64,000 nt of DNA, from the NCBI GenBank assembly GCA_964505415.1, contig CAZDHW010000002.1, positions 50,288-114,287 on the forward strand, in the 5' to 3' direction. Made by a program: the position numbers and the translations under genes. Position 1 is the stretch's first letter. Each line of letters opens with the position of its first letter. This DNA is from DTDR01 sp964505415 (lineage in GTDB: Bacteria > Hydrothermota > Tepidihabitantia > Tepidihabitantales > DTDR01). Shown here in pieces: positions 51,239 to 59,894 of this stretch. The notes beneath the pieces were generated by a model. It was not told the origin of the DNA and made no database searches. It worked only from the letters and a program-made list of their open reading frames with translations.

Positions 51239-52417
51239 TTAGCCTTTATTAAATTTTAATTTTTTAAAAACTTCTAAAGCAAAATCAATATCTTCTTCGG
51301 TATGGGTTGCCATGTAACTTGTTCTGATTAATGAACGATTTGGCGGTACTGCTGGCGGTATTACGGGGTTAGCAAAGATTTTATTTTTAAATAAAGAAAG
51401 CCAAAATTTTAATGTTTTCATATCTTCACCAATAATTATCGGAATAATTGGTGTCACACTATTGCCAGTGTCATATCCCAATTCTTTTAATCCCTTTCTC
51501 ATTTTTTCAGTAATTCGCCAAAGATGTCTTCTTCTTTCCGGTTCATTTTTTATAATTTCTAAGGCTTTTAAGGCAACGGCTACCGAAGCCGGTGGTAAAC
51601 TAGCAGAAAAGATTAAGGAACGGGCATTATGGCGAATATAAGCGATTACCTTCTTTTCTCCAACAACAAAACCACCAATAGTAGCAAAGGATTTGGAAAA
51701 GGTTCCCATTATTAAATCAACTTCCGCTTCTAAACCGAAATGTTCTGCTGTTCCCCGGCCATTTTCTCCGAGGACACCAATTCCGTGGGCATCATCAACT
51801 AAAACTCGGGCATTATATTTCTTTGCCAAATTTATAATTTCGGGCAAATTACAAATATCGCCTTCCATACTAAAGACTCCATCAACCACAATCAATTTTC
51901 CGGAATTTTTGGGTAAGGATTTTAAAACCCTTTCTAAACTCGCCATATTATTGTGTAAAAATCTTTTTACATTGCCAAAAGATAATCGACAACCATCAAC
52001 AATAGAAGCATGGTCAAGCTTATCAGTAATGACATATTCATTTTTACCAACTAAAGCAGAGATAATACCTAAATTTGTTTGATAACCAGTAGAAAAGACA
52101 ATACAATCATCCTTATTAAAAAATTTTGCTAATTTTTCTTCTAATTCCAGATGCAAATCTAATGTTCCGTTTAAAAATCTTGAACCGGTACAGCCGGTGC
52201 CATATTTTCTTATTGCTTCTATTCCGGCTTCTTTTAATCTAGGGTCATTAGTTAAACCCAAATAGTTATTAGAACCTAACATCAGATATTTTTCACCCTT
52301 GATAGTAACCCAATTGCTCGCTTCCGATTCAATTGGTTTAAAATAAGGATAATATCCTTGGTTAATAGCTTCTTCTACCTTTTTATAATAACTTTCACAT
52401 TTATCAAATAAATCCAT
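51239..52417 (-). CDS. Alpha-oxoamine synthase, serine palmitoyltransferase-like
   Basis: 392 residues from ATG 52417 (an in-frame TTG at 52423 overlaps the proS stop). PLP-dependent enzyme joining an amino acid to an acyl-CoA. Features are GSRFLNGTLDLHLELE, VVDGVFSMEGD, VDDAHGIGVLGENGRG and the PLP lysine in GTFSKSFATIGG. NPVIPPAVPPNRSLIRTSYMATHT near the C-terminus follows the Bacteroides serine palmitoyltransferase pattern. KBL or 8-amino-7-oxononanoate synthase are alternatives. No biotin or threonine-catabolism gene is nearby, and a GNAT-fold gene follows, which favours sphingolipid-type synthesis. Confidence 0.75.
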   Translation of the reverse strand: MDLFDKCESYYKKVEEAINQGYYPYFKPIESEASNWVTIKGEKYLMLGSNNYLGLTNDPRLKEAGIEAIRKYGTGCTGSRFLNGTLDLHLELEEKLAKFFNKDDCIVFSTGYQTNLGIISALVGKNEYVITDKLDHASIVDGCRLSFGNVKRFLHNNMASLERVLKSLPKNSGKLIVVDGVFSMEGDICNLPEIINLAKKYNARVLVDDAHGIGVLGENGRGTAEHFGLEAEVDLIMGTFSKSFATIGGFVVGEKKVIAYIRHNARSLIFSASLPPASVAVALKALEIIKNEPERRRHLWRITEKMRKGLKELGYDTGNSVTPIIPIIIGEDMKTLKFWLSLFKNKIFANPVIPPAVPPNRSLIRTSYMATHTEEDIDFALEVFKKLKFNKG

Positions 52418-52419
52418 AA

Positions 52420-53847
52420 TCAATAAGCCCGAGCATAATAAATTATTATTTTTGTTTTTTTATCGCAGACAATACATTTTCCCTTTTCCTTATTTTTATT
52501 TTCCAAAGGGATACATCGGGGAGTGGTGTTTGTTTCTTCCTTAATTTTTTCTTCACATTCTTTTTTTCCGCACCAAAAAATCTTAGCTATTCCTTTCTTT
52601 TCCACAATTTCTTTTTTCATCTTTTCTAAATCGTCGTAAAAAAAGATTCTTTCTTTAAGAGATTTTTCCGCTTTAAGATAGAGTTTTTTTTGAATATCAG
52701 CCAAAATGTGTTTTAATTCTTCTTTTAAATTGTTTATTTTAATGTTTTCCTTTTTTTCGTAATCCCGAGTGACTATTCTTACTTCGTCTTTTTCCACTTC
52801 TTTCTTACCGATTTCTATTCTTAAAGGAACACCTTTTAATTCCCAATGGTTAAATTTCCAGCCCGGTGTGTACTCTTTACGGGCATCAAAATAGACAGAA
52901 AATTCCTTTTTTAATTCTTCTGAGAGGTTTTCGCATCTTTCAATTATTCTTTGGTCATCTTCTCCGTAAAGAATGGGGATAATAACAATTTGAATAGGAG
53001 CAATTTTTGGTGGTAAGAAAAGACCATTGTCATCACCGTGAATCATAATTAAAGCGCCAATTAATCTGGTTGATACTCCCCAAGAAGAACCCCAAGGATA
53101 TTTTTCTCGATTATCCTTATCAAGAAATTTAATAGCAAAAGCTTTAGCAAAATTTTGTCCTAAGTTATGGGTAGTTCCTGATTGGAGCGCTTGACCATCG
53201 GGCATTAAAGCTTCAATAGTGTAAGTTCTTAAAGCCCCAGCAAATCTTTCCGAGGGTGGTTTAAGACCGGCAATTACCGGAAGAGCCAATTCTTCTTTTA
53301 AAAAATCAATGTATAAATCTAAAATCATCTTTGCTTCTTTCTCCGCTTCTTCAAAGGTTTGGTGTAAGGTATGGCCTTCCTGCCATAAAAATTCAGTAGT
53401 TCGCAAAAATAATCTGGTGGTCTTTTCCCAGCGAACAATATTACACCATTGATTTATTAAGATTGGTAAATCGCGATAAGATTTTACCCATTTGGCATAC
53501 ATACTACAGATAATCGCTTCCGAAGTTGGTCTTACGGCTAATCTTTCCGAAAGTTCTTCTTCACCGCCCTTTGTTACCCAAGCAACTTGGGGAGCAAAAC
53601 CTTTCACATGTTCGGCTTCCTTTTTTAAAAAACTTTCGGGAATAAAAAGAGGAAAATAGGCATTTTGATGGCCGGTTTCTTTAAATCTTTTATCCAAACC
53701 TTTTTGAATATTTTCCCAAATACTATAACCATAAGGTCTAATTACCATACAACCCCTTATTGGTGCGTAGTCAGCTAATTCGGCTTTTAGAATTACTTGG
53801 GTATACCATTCGGAGAAATTTTCGCTCTTTTTGATAAGTTCTTTCAT
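52420..53847 (-). CDS. proS: Prolyl-tRNA synthetase, archaeal/eukaryal type (ProS type 3)
   Basis: 475 residues, without the bacterial editing insertion. The class II core has APIRGCMVIRPYGYSIWE, the motif 2 region WEKTTRLFLRTTEFLWQEGHT and the motif 3 area SWGVSTRLIGALIMIHGDD. The C-terminal domain has a zinc site (CGKKECEEKI and CIVCDKK) and the hallmark terminal tyrosine (ARAY). This form is typical of archaea, eukaryotes and scattered bacteria. It sits between uppP and the Spt-like gene in a compact minus-strand unit. Confidence 0.95.
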   Translation of the reverse strand: MKELIKKSENFSEWYTQVILKAELADYAPIRGCMVIRPYGYSIWENIQKGLDKRFKETGHQNAYFPLFIPESFLKKEAEHVKGFAPQVAWVTKGGEEELSERLAVRPTSEAIICSMYAKWVKSYRDLPILINQWCNIVRWEKTTRLFLRTTEFLWQEGHTLHQTFEEAEKEAKMILDLYIDFLKEELALPVIAGLKPPSERFAGALRTYTIEALMPDGQALQSGTTHNLGQNFAKAFAIKFLDKDNREKYPWGSSWGVSTRLIGALIMIHGDDNGLFLPPKIAPIQIVIIPILYGEDDQRIIERCENLSEELKKEFSVYFDARKEYTPGWKFNHWELKGVPLRIEIGKKEVEKDEVRIVTRDYEKKENIKINNLKEELKHILADIQKKLYLKAEKSLKERIFFYDDLEKMKKEIVEKKGIAKIFWCGKKECEEKIKEETNTTPRCIPLENKNKEKGKCIVCDKKTKIIIYYARAY

Positions 53848-53850
53848 AAT

Positions 53851-54612
53851 TTAAAAGATATCTAAAATTTTTAAATTGTCAATAAGAAGAATGATAAAGA
53901 TTAAAAAAAGATAATAACCAAAATAATAAAATCTTCTTTGATAAACCAATTTTTTTAAAAGATAAAGCGAAAGAAGTCCAAAGATAAAAGAAGCAAAAAA
54001 TCCTGAAAGATAAACTGAAGAAAAAAGGAGTTCGGCTTTTTTATGGAATTCCCAAATATTAGCACCGATAATTGTTGGTATTCCTAAAAGAAAAGAGAAA
54101 TTAAAACTTATTCCTTTTTCTATTCCTAAATATAAAGCACCGGCAATAGTTGCTCCCGAACGAGAGATTCCTGGAAAAATACCCAGGGTTTGAAAAATGC
54201 CAATAATAAGAGCTTGACCATAATTCAAATCAAAAAACTTTTCTCTTTGGTATTTAGTAAAAAATATTAAAAAACTGCTGATAAGAAAAAAATAGGGGAG
54301 ATAGTTGAAATTTTCAAAAATCATTTCTACTTTTTCTTTAAAAAAGAAGCTTATAGGAATAATCGGTATCAAAGCAACAACAATTTTTAAAAAGAGGAAG
54401 ATATTTTTTCTTTTAACCTCTTCTTTAATTAGATTAAAAAAGAAAAAGATTAAAGCCAAAGTTGTTCCCAAATGGAGATAAAGAAGAAAATCGATATCAA
54501 ACTTTGATTTTAAAATCCTTTCTAATAATAACAAATGGCCAGAACTGGAGATAGGTAAAAATTCAGTTAATCCTTGAACCATTCCCAAAATAATTGCTTT
54601 TATCACTGTCAT
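53851..54612 (-). CDS. uppP: Undecaprenyl-diphosphate phosphatase
   Basis: 253-residue inner-membrane enzyme recycling the undecaprenyl carrier for peptidoglycan and surface glycans. Both BacA signature motifs are present: GLTEFLPISSSGHL near the N-terminus and GIFPGISRSGATI in the middle, the latter with the catalytic Ser/Arg. Several hydrophobic helices span the protein. I prefer ATG 54612; an in-frame TTG at 54618 overlaps the Omp85 stop. It ends 3 bases before proS. Confidence 0.95.
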   Translation of the reverse strand: MTVIKAIILGMVQGLTEFLPISSSGHLLLLERILKSKFDIDFLLYLHLGTTLALIFFFFNLIKEEVKRKNIFLFLKIVVALIPIIPISFFFKEKVEMIFENFNYLPYFFLISSFLIFFTKYQREKFFDLNYGQALIIGIFQTLGIFPGISRSGATIAGALYLGIEKGISFNFSFLLGIPTIIGANIWEFHKKAELLFSSVYLSGFFASFIFGLLSLYLLKKLVYQRRFYYFGYYLFLIFIILLIDNLKILDIF

Positions 54613-54614
54613 TT

Positions 54615-56231
54615 TCAAAATTGGAAAATATAACCCAAATAAATCCTGGTGTCAAAAAGATTAAAACCAAAGGGAAAAGCAAAATTAAAATAAAAAATTC
54701 CGTTTTTAGTTAAAAAATCAACCCCGCTGCCACAACTTTTTAAAAAAAACCATTTATCATCTTTACCAATTCCGTAATCAAAAAAAATATAAGGAAAGAA
54801 AATATCTTTAAAAAGGTATTTAAGATGATTGCGGAAAATTAAAAAAGAAGTAGCCGGATATTTATCTTCGGAAAATCCGCGCACAAACTCCTGACCGCCC
54901 AAAGAGAACTTTTCCCAATAATAAAGGGTGTCCAAAAAATAAATATTGCCACCCAAAATTTCATTATGAAAAAGCCAATATTTTTTAAAAAGCGGGAATA
55001 AAAATTCTAATCGGGTTTCTAAAGTAAATTTTAATTGAGGGTTTTTCTCTTTTAGCTTTCTTTCTCCCATTAAGGTTTTTAAAGAGAAATAAGTTCCTTT
55101 CTGATAATTATTTATTTTGTTATCAAAGATAAACTCTTGTCCGAAAGAAAAGGTATGGTAAGCTGGGATTTCGGAAATCACTGAATTGTAAAATTCATTT
55201 TGGAGGATAAAATTTAAAGAAAGTTCTTCCACTTTAGTGGGTAAATAAATATGACTGGCAAGGGCGAAAAGGGAAGCGGTGGTATCGAAGCTTTTAAAAC
55301 TGGCGGTAAAAAAGATTTTTTTGAAGAACAAAAAATAAGGTTGGTTATAAGCAAAAAGATAGAAATTTCTGTGAAAAAATTTTTCTAAAGCGAGTTCCCA
55401 CTCTTCCCAATAGTTTAAAAAATTGAAAACTTTTAAGTTTAAATTAAAATAAAATTTTTTCCCATCCGGCAGATAAGAAAGAAAAAAAAGAAAATTATTT
55501 TTTCGTGAAAAAGGAAAGTAAAAATTTAAAAAATATTCTCCTTCTTCATTCTTACTAAGAAAATAATCGCTACATGTGAGTTTGAGGTTTTTATAAATAT
55601 TTCTTTTAAATTTTTCCACCAAACTTTTTTGGAAATAAAAAGGCTTAGTAAAACCACTGCTTTTTTTTAAAATCTGCGGAGGAATTATTATCTCTCCGGC
55701 AGCAAAAAGGTCATTAATTTTTACTATTTCTCCTTCATCGATAAAAATATCAAAATTTATTTTTTTATCCGTCAACTCAAAATTTTTAGGCTCAATTTTT
55801 ACAAAGGGAAAGCCAATCTCCCAATAAAAATCAATAATTTTTTTTATAATTCTGTTGAGATTTTCTTGAGAATAATCCTTTTCGGTAATTAATTTTAAAA
55901 GGTTTTCGGCTTGGATAAACTTTGAATAAATATTAACCTTTCCTATTTGGTATCTTTCCCCTTCTTCTACTAAATAAAAAAGAATAAGATTTTTTCGTCT
56001 TTTCTGCATAGCAATATTTACCTTCACATCGAAGAACCCTTCTTTTAGATAAAAATCAATTATCTCCCTTTGAAGTTCAAAAATCGCTTCTTCTTTTAAG
56101 GGTAGCGAATAAACTATTTTTGGGTTTATATTTTTTGTTCCTTTAATTTCAATTTTGTTAATAGGAATTTCTTTGTTGTTTAAAAAAAAGCTGAAAAAGA
56201 TAATTATTTTTGAAAAAGATAGGGACGCCAA
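54615..56231 (-). CDS. Omp85-family outer-membrane protein with POTRA domains
   Basis: 538 residues. It has a hydrophobic N-terminus, then about three POTRA-like domains (INKIEIKGTKNINPKIV; IDEGEIVKINDLFAAGE) and a beta-barrel with the Omp85 motif FSLGGQEFVRGFSED (about 443) and a terminal aromatic residue. The size fits a TamA or surface-antigen (BamA-like) protein rather than full BamA, which has five POTRAs. The start overlaps the HNH gene by 28 bases. It probably inserts outer-membrane proteins or exports lipids or proteins. The exact role is not decided by the sequence. Confidence 0.83.
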   Translation of the reverse strand: MASLSFSKIIIFFSFFLNNKEIPINKIEIKGTKNINPKIVYSLPLKEEAIFELQREIIDFYLKEGFFDVKVNIAMQKRRKNLILFYLVEEGERYQIGKVNIYSKFIQAENLLKLITEKDYSQENLNRIIKKIIDFYWEIGFPFVKIEPKNFELTDKKINFDIFIDEGEIVKINDLFAAGEIIIPPQILKKSSGFTKPFYFQKSLVEKFKRNIYKNLKLTCSDYFLSKNEEGEYFLNFYFPFSRKNNFLFFLSYLPDGKKFYFNLNLKVFNFLNYWEEWELALEKFFHRNFYLFAYNQPYFLFFKKIFFTASFKSFDTTASLFALASHIYLPTKVEELSLNFILQNEFYNSVISEIPAYHTFSFGQEFIFDNKINNYQKGTYFSLKTLMGERKLKEKNPQLKFTLETRLEFLFPLFKKYWLFHNEILGGNIYFLDTLYYWEKFSLGGQEFVRGFSEDKYPATSFLIFRNHLKYLFKDIFFPYIFFDYGIGKDDKWFFLKSCGSGVDFLTKNGIFYFNFAFPFGFNLFDTRIYLGYIFQF

Positions 56232-56710
56232 TTTTCGGGTATTTCCGAAAGGGAATTTAACAAAAAGGTGATATAAGTTGGTGCCTTTGGTTTTTTTAAC
56301 AATCTCAGGTTGGTTTCACTCAATCTTTTATTACCTTTTAAAGTATTACATTCCACACAGGCACACACCAAGTTTTCCCATTCATCTTTACCGCCATAGG
56401 CTTTAGGAATGATGTGGTCAGTGGTTAAAGGAACATTTTTTCTTCCACAATATTGACAGGTATAATTATCTCTTCTTAAGATATTTTTTTTAGTTAAAGG
56501 GATTTCTCTTCTTTTCACTTTTACATAATAGGCAAGCCGAATAACACTGGGCATTACCAAACTGGTGCTTGGGGTTCTTATTTTTCTGCCGTTTTCCGAT
56601 TCAACCAACTCCGCTTTCTTCAAAAATAACAATTTAAGAGCCTTCTTCAATTTACAAATGGTTAAAGGTTCGTAGTTGGCATTTAGAAGTAAAATCTTTT
56701 TCTCAAACAT
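56204..56710 (-). CDS. HNH endonuclease-family protein
   Basis: 168 residues from ATG 56710, which overlaps the TPR gene's stop (TGATG). The C-terminal half holds a complete HNH domain: YTCQYCGRK and CVECNTLKG cysteines that bind zinc, and DHIIPKAYGGKDEWENLV with the catalytic His/Asn. This is the stand-alone HNH family found widely in bacteria without obvious phage or restriction context. Its target is unknown. The neighbours are envelope genes. Confidence 0.85.
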   Translation of the reverse strand: MFEKKILLLNANYEPLTICKLKKALKLLFLKKAELVESENGRKIRTPSTSLVMPSVIRLAYYVKVKRREIPLTKKNILRRDNYTCQYCGRKNVPLTTDHIIPKAYGGKDEWENLVCACVECNTLKGNKRLSETNLRLLKKPKAPTYITFLLNSLSEIPENWRPYLFQK

Positions 56711-57867
56711 CACTCTTCAATCTTTATTCCTTGGAACCAAAGTTCTTCTTTAATCTTATCCATAATTATTTTAATTCTTTTTATTTCATTTTTACAATAA
56801 TCATTATAGGGGCTTTCTTCATTCACTTTATTATAATTGTTTACTGCTTCTTTATACAAATAATAGGCTTCTTTTAACTGTTTATTTTTTTGGCTTTCTT
56901 CGGCTCTTCTTTTTTTGATATCGCCAGCAATCACAAAAGCCACATCCAAATTGGGAGAGATTGCCAATGCCTTTTTCAATTCCTTTTCCGCTTCGGCAAA
57001 ATTACCCAATTGTTGATGATAATCGGCTAAATGGATATGGGTCATTGGGTCATTGGGAGCTAAATTTAATGCTTTATTAAACATTTGAAGAGCATTCTTA
57101 TATTTTTTTTGTTTTAAATAAACATCACCAACCTTTAAAATTATCGCCACATTATTAGGTTCTTTGGAAAGAATAAAATTATATTCATTAAGGGCTTTAT
57201 CAAATTCATTCAATTCAAAAAGAACATCGCCGTATCTTTCTCGCAAAGCGAGCTCTTCCGAATAACGGGAAAGACATTTTTCAAACATATTTTTTGCTTC
57301 TTTAAATCTTTTTCTTTTTGTTAAAAATTCACCATATTTATAAAAAATATCAAGCCTATCCGGGCAGCGGTTAGTTAACAAAGAATATAAAGAATCGGCC
57401 TTTTTATCTTCTTTTGATTTCTCATAAATTGCGGCTAAACCCAGATACAACTCCACATTGGTAGTATCTAAATTTATCCCTTTTTGATAAAGACTCTCCG
57501 CTTTTCTTAACTGACCTAATGAGAGATACAAATCACCCAAGGCTTCATAACCTTTACTATTTTTATTGTCAATCTTTAGGGCTTTTAAAAAGTATTCTTC
57601 GGCTTTTTGGGCATCCCGTAATTTTTTATAAGTATTGCCAATAGCGATATAGGCTTCGTAGTAATTAGAATCATAACTTAAAGCGGTATTAAAATTCTCT
57701 AATGCCTTTTCCCAATCACCTTGTTTATAATATTCCGCACCAATACTATAATATTTCTCCGCCTCTTTCCTTCTTTCCAATAATTCTTCTTCCGTATATT
57801 TTTTTACTGTTGTGGTTGGTGCGCAACCCACAATTAACACTAATAATAATCCTAAATACTTTTTCAT
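56710..57867 (-). CDS. TPR-repeat lipoprotein
   Basis: 385 residues. A signal peptide ends in a lipobox (LVLIVGC, cysteine about 15), followed by roughly eight tetratricopeptide repeats with the usual W/LG/Y/A/F/A/P pattern (GDWEKALENFNTALSYDSNY). TPR proteins scaffold complexes. A lipidated one fits outer-membrane assembly, like BamD or PilW types, and it precedes an Omp85 gene in the same unit. The AAGGAG site before ATG 57867 is good. The tRNA-Ala gene sits 35 bases upstream. Confidence 0.88.
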   Translation of the reverse strand: MKKYLGLLLVLIVGCAPTTTVKKYTEEELLERRKEAEKYYSIGAEYYKQGDWEKALENFNTALSYDSNYYEAYIAIGNTYKKLRDAQKAEEYFLKALKIDNKNSKGYEALGDLYLSLGQLRKAESLYQKGINLDTTNVELYLGLAAIYEKSKEDKKADSLYSLLTNRCPDRLDIFYKYGEFLTKRKRFKEAKNMFEKCLSRYSEELALRERYGDVLFELNEFDKALNEYNFILSKEPNNVAIILKVGDVYLKQKKYKNALQMFNKALNLAPNDPMTHIHLADYHQQLGNFAEAEKELKKALAISPNLDVAFVIAGDIKKRRAEESQKNKQLKEAYYLYKEAVNNYNKVNEESPYNDYCKNEIKRIKIIMDKIKEELWFQGIKIEE

Positions 57868-57902
57868 TTTATTCTCCTTTATTAATTTTTAATTTAAATT
57901 AA

Positions 57903-57974
57903 TGGAGCCGACGGGATTCGAACCCGTGACCTTTTGACTGCCAGTCAAACGCGCTCCCACTGCGCCACGGCCCC
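57903..57974 (-). tRNA. tRNA-Ala (GGC)
   Basis: 72-base cloverleaf. The acceptor stem GGGGCCG/CGGCTCC has the G3-U70 wobble that marks alanine tRNAs. The anticodon loop CTGGCAG gives anticodon GGC, the T-arm loop is TTCGAAT, and the discriminator is A73. CCA is not encoded. It lies directly upstream of the TPR lipoprotein gene and may be processed from that operon's 5' end. Confidence 0.96.
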
Positions 57975-57983
57975 ATTTAGATA

Positions 57984-58011
57984 AATTTAATAAAAATTTT
58001 TAAAAAGTCAA
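57984..58011 (-). promoter_or_regulatory. Possible promoter for tRNA-Ala and the downstream operon
   Basis: Minus strand TTGACT (58006-58011), 16-base spacer, TAAATT (57984-57989), about 9 bases before the tRNA 5' end. The -10 box is weak but the spacing fits. Confidence 0.45.
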
Positions 58012-58072
58012 ATTAAATTTTGGGGTAAGATAAAAGGGTGCTTTTTCGTTATTTATATAAAAGGAGAAAATA

Positions 58073-58396
58073 ATGAAAGAGTATAAAGAAAGAATAAATA
58101 ACTACCAGATGAAAGTAGATAATGAGAAGATGGTAAGGAATTATGAAATGTGGGCTAAAATCTTTTATCAGATTGATAATCTGATTTCCAAAATTCTCAA
58201 CGATTATGGTCTTTTTGGCAGTGAAAGGATATTTTACCACGCCTATGCCAAGGAGGTTTATCAGCTGAAAAGCAAATATAAAGATAAGGTATTAGCAAGG
58301 GAGTTAAAAATAAGGGAAGTTAAATGGCTTTTGCGAGGTTTAAAGAAGGAAATACTTTTAAAAATTAAAAACCAATTGTTAAAGGCTATTCCCTGA
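58073..58396 (+). CDS. Small helical protein of unknown function
   Basis: 107 residues, highly charged and probably all helical, with no signal peptide or known motif. A good ribosome-binding site (AAAGGAG) precedes ATG 58073. It is the only plus-strand gene between tRNA-Ala and ddl and starts 98 bases past the tRNA. I see no operon partner. Coding potential is supported by the ribosome site and the reasonable protein, but the family is unrecognised. Confidence 0.55.
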   Translation: MKEYKERINNYQMKVDNEKMVRNYEMWAKIFYQIDNLISKILNDYGLFGSERIFYHAYAKEVYQLKSKYKDKVLARELKIREVKWLLRGLKKEILLKIKNQLLKAIP

Positions 58397-58420
58397 ATAA
58401 TTCCCGATACCGTCTCCGGT

Positions 58421-59368
58421 TTAACTGATTGCGGTTTTCAAAATTTTTAATATTACTTCTTCATAAGAAATACCCATATGAAGAGCCTCTTTTGGTAGGT
58501 CCGACAATTCAGTTAGTCCGGGTAAGGTATTGATTTCTAAAAAATAGGGATTTTTTTTATCTTTCACTATCAGGTCAATTCTTGAATATCCTTTACAACC
58601 AATAATTTTGTGGGCTTTTAACGATAATTCTTGAATTTTTAAAGTTGTTTTTTTATCCAATCTTGCCGGCAGAATAAACTCAGTTTCCCCTTTCGTATAT
58701 TTCGCTTTATAAGAATAGAATCTTTCTTTCTTAGGAACAAGTTCTAAAATTGGTAATGGTTTATCATCTAAGATACCACAGGTGGCAATCATTCCTTCAA
58801 TATATTCTTCCAAAAATAAATCGCTAAATTCTCTTCTTAAAGATTTTGTCTTTTTTATCAAATCTTTTTTATTTTCAACAATTTCCACACCAACACTAGA
58901 ACCTTCGCATCGGGGTTTTATTACCAAAGGAAATCCCAATTCCTTTTCGGCTAGTTCAATTTTTTCTAAAAGATTTTCATTCTTATTTAAAGTTACAAAT
59001 TTAGGTGTGGGAATTTTGGCGTATTGAAATAAAATTTTGGTCATTATTTTGTCCATACCGATAGCGGAAGCCAAAACTCCAGAGCCGGTATAGGGGATAC
59101 CTACCAGTTCTAAAAATCCTTGAATAGTGCCATCTTCTCCTGGTTTGCCGTGAAGGGCGATAAAGGCAATATCAATTTTGGAATTAATAATCTGCTTATA
59201 AAAATTTTTATCAATATCAATTATTTGGTATTTTAGACCGAGTTTTTCTAAGGCAAAGGCAACATTCTTTGCCGTTAAAAGGGAAATCTCCCTTTCTTTT
59301 GACCAACCGCCACAGATAATGCCGATTCTTTTCTTTTTTAGGTAATTAACTAATTCTTTATTGTTCAA
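58421..59368 (-). CDS. ddl: D-alanine-D-alanine ligase
   Basis: 315-residue ATP-grasp enzyme making D-Ala-D-Ala for peptidoglycan. Motifs are CGGWSKEREISLLTA, ALHGKPGEDGTIQGFLELVGIPYTG (read as two conserved blocks), IKPRCEGSSVGV and EINTLPGLTELSDLP. It overlaps the upstream RAM-domain gene by 11 bases. It ends a minus-strand unit that begins at gdhA, so cell-wall and glutamate metabolism genes are co-oriented here. Confidence 0.95.
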   Translation of the reverse strand: MNNKELVNYLKKKRIGIICGGWSKEREISLLTAKNVAFALEKLGLKYQIIDIDKNFYKQIINSKIDIAFIALHGKPGEDGTIQGFLELVGIPYTGSGVLASAIGMDKIMTKILFQYAKIPTPKFVTLNKNENLLEKIELAEKELGFPLVIKPRCEGSSVGVEIVENKKDLIKKTKSLRREFSDLFLEEYIEGMIATCGILDDKPLPILELVPKKERFYSYKAKYTKGETEFILPARLDKKTTLKIQELSLKAHKIIGCKGYSRIDLIVKDKKNPYFLEINTLPGLTELSDLPKEALHMGISYEEVILKILKTAIS

Positions 59369-59597
59369 AATGGATAATGTTACAGGTTAATGTCCGTTCA
59401 ACTCCGGGAATATTCTGAATTTTTTCAATTACTAATCTACCGATAGTATTAAAATCCGGTGCCTTCACTAAAGCAATAATGTCAAAAGGTCCGGCAATCG
59501 CATCCACATGGGTTATCTCTTTAATTTTTGAAAGTTCTTCATAAACATCCCTTGCCTTACCAGCTTCAACAGTAATTAAAATATAAGCTTCGGCCAT
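59358..59597 (-). CDS. Stand-alone Lrp/AsnC effector-binding (RAM) domain protein, copy 2
   Basis: 79 residues, a single RAM/AsnC ligand-binding domain without the helix-turn-helix of full Lrp proteins (AEAYILITVEAGKARDVYEE, GPFDIIALVKAPD, GVERTLTCNIIHF). Such proteins oligomerise and bind amino acids. An AAGGAG site precedes the ATG. It overlaps ddl and sits beside a paralogue and behind glutamate metabolism genes. A sensor role for an amino acid is inferred. Confidence 0.85.
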   Translation of the reverse strand: MAEAYILITVEAGKARDVYEELSKIKEITHVDAIAGPFDIIALVKAPDFNTIGRLVIEKIQNIPGVERTLTCNIIHFEQ

Positions 59598-59610
59598 TTT
59601 TCACTCCTTT

Positions 59611-59871
59611 TTAAAAAATTAAACCACTTATATCTTCTTTACTAATAGCGACACAAGTGATAGTTTCCTCAACACCATCAATGGTCCTAATTTTTTCATC
59701 AACAATAACCGCGATCGTTTCAATCTCATTTGTTTGAACTATCGCAATAATATCATAAGGTCCTAATACCATTTCCGCATATTCAACATTAGGAATTTGT
59801 TGTAATTTATGGAGTACTTGTTTGGTTTTTCCCGGTAAACAATTAATTAAAACAAAGGCTGTTTTTTTCAT
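59611..59871 (-). CDS. Stand-alone Lrp/AsnC effector-binding (RAM) domain protein, copy 1
   Basis: 86 residues, same fold as its neighbour (TAFVLINCLPGKTKQVLHKL, GPYDIIAIVQTNEIET, GVEETITCVAIS), without DNA-binding part. A GGGAGG site precedes ATG 59871. It starts 23 bases after nfnB. The pair may form hetero-oligomers or serve as metabolite sensors acting on a partner elsewhere. Confidence 0.87.
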   Translation of the reverse strand: MKKTAFVLINCLPGKTKQVLHKLQQIPNVEYAEMVLGPYDIIAIVQTNEIETIAVIVDEKIRTIDGVEETITCVAISKEDISGLIF

Positions 59872-59894
59872 ATTAAACCTCCCAAGTTAATAAA

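Noticed and set aside
56711..56713. GTG start for the HNH gene
   Set aside because: The ATG one codon later overlaps the upstream stop in the usual TGATG manner, so it is the likelier start.
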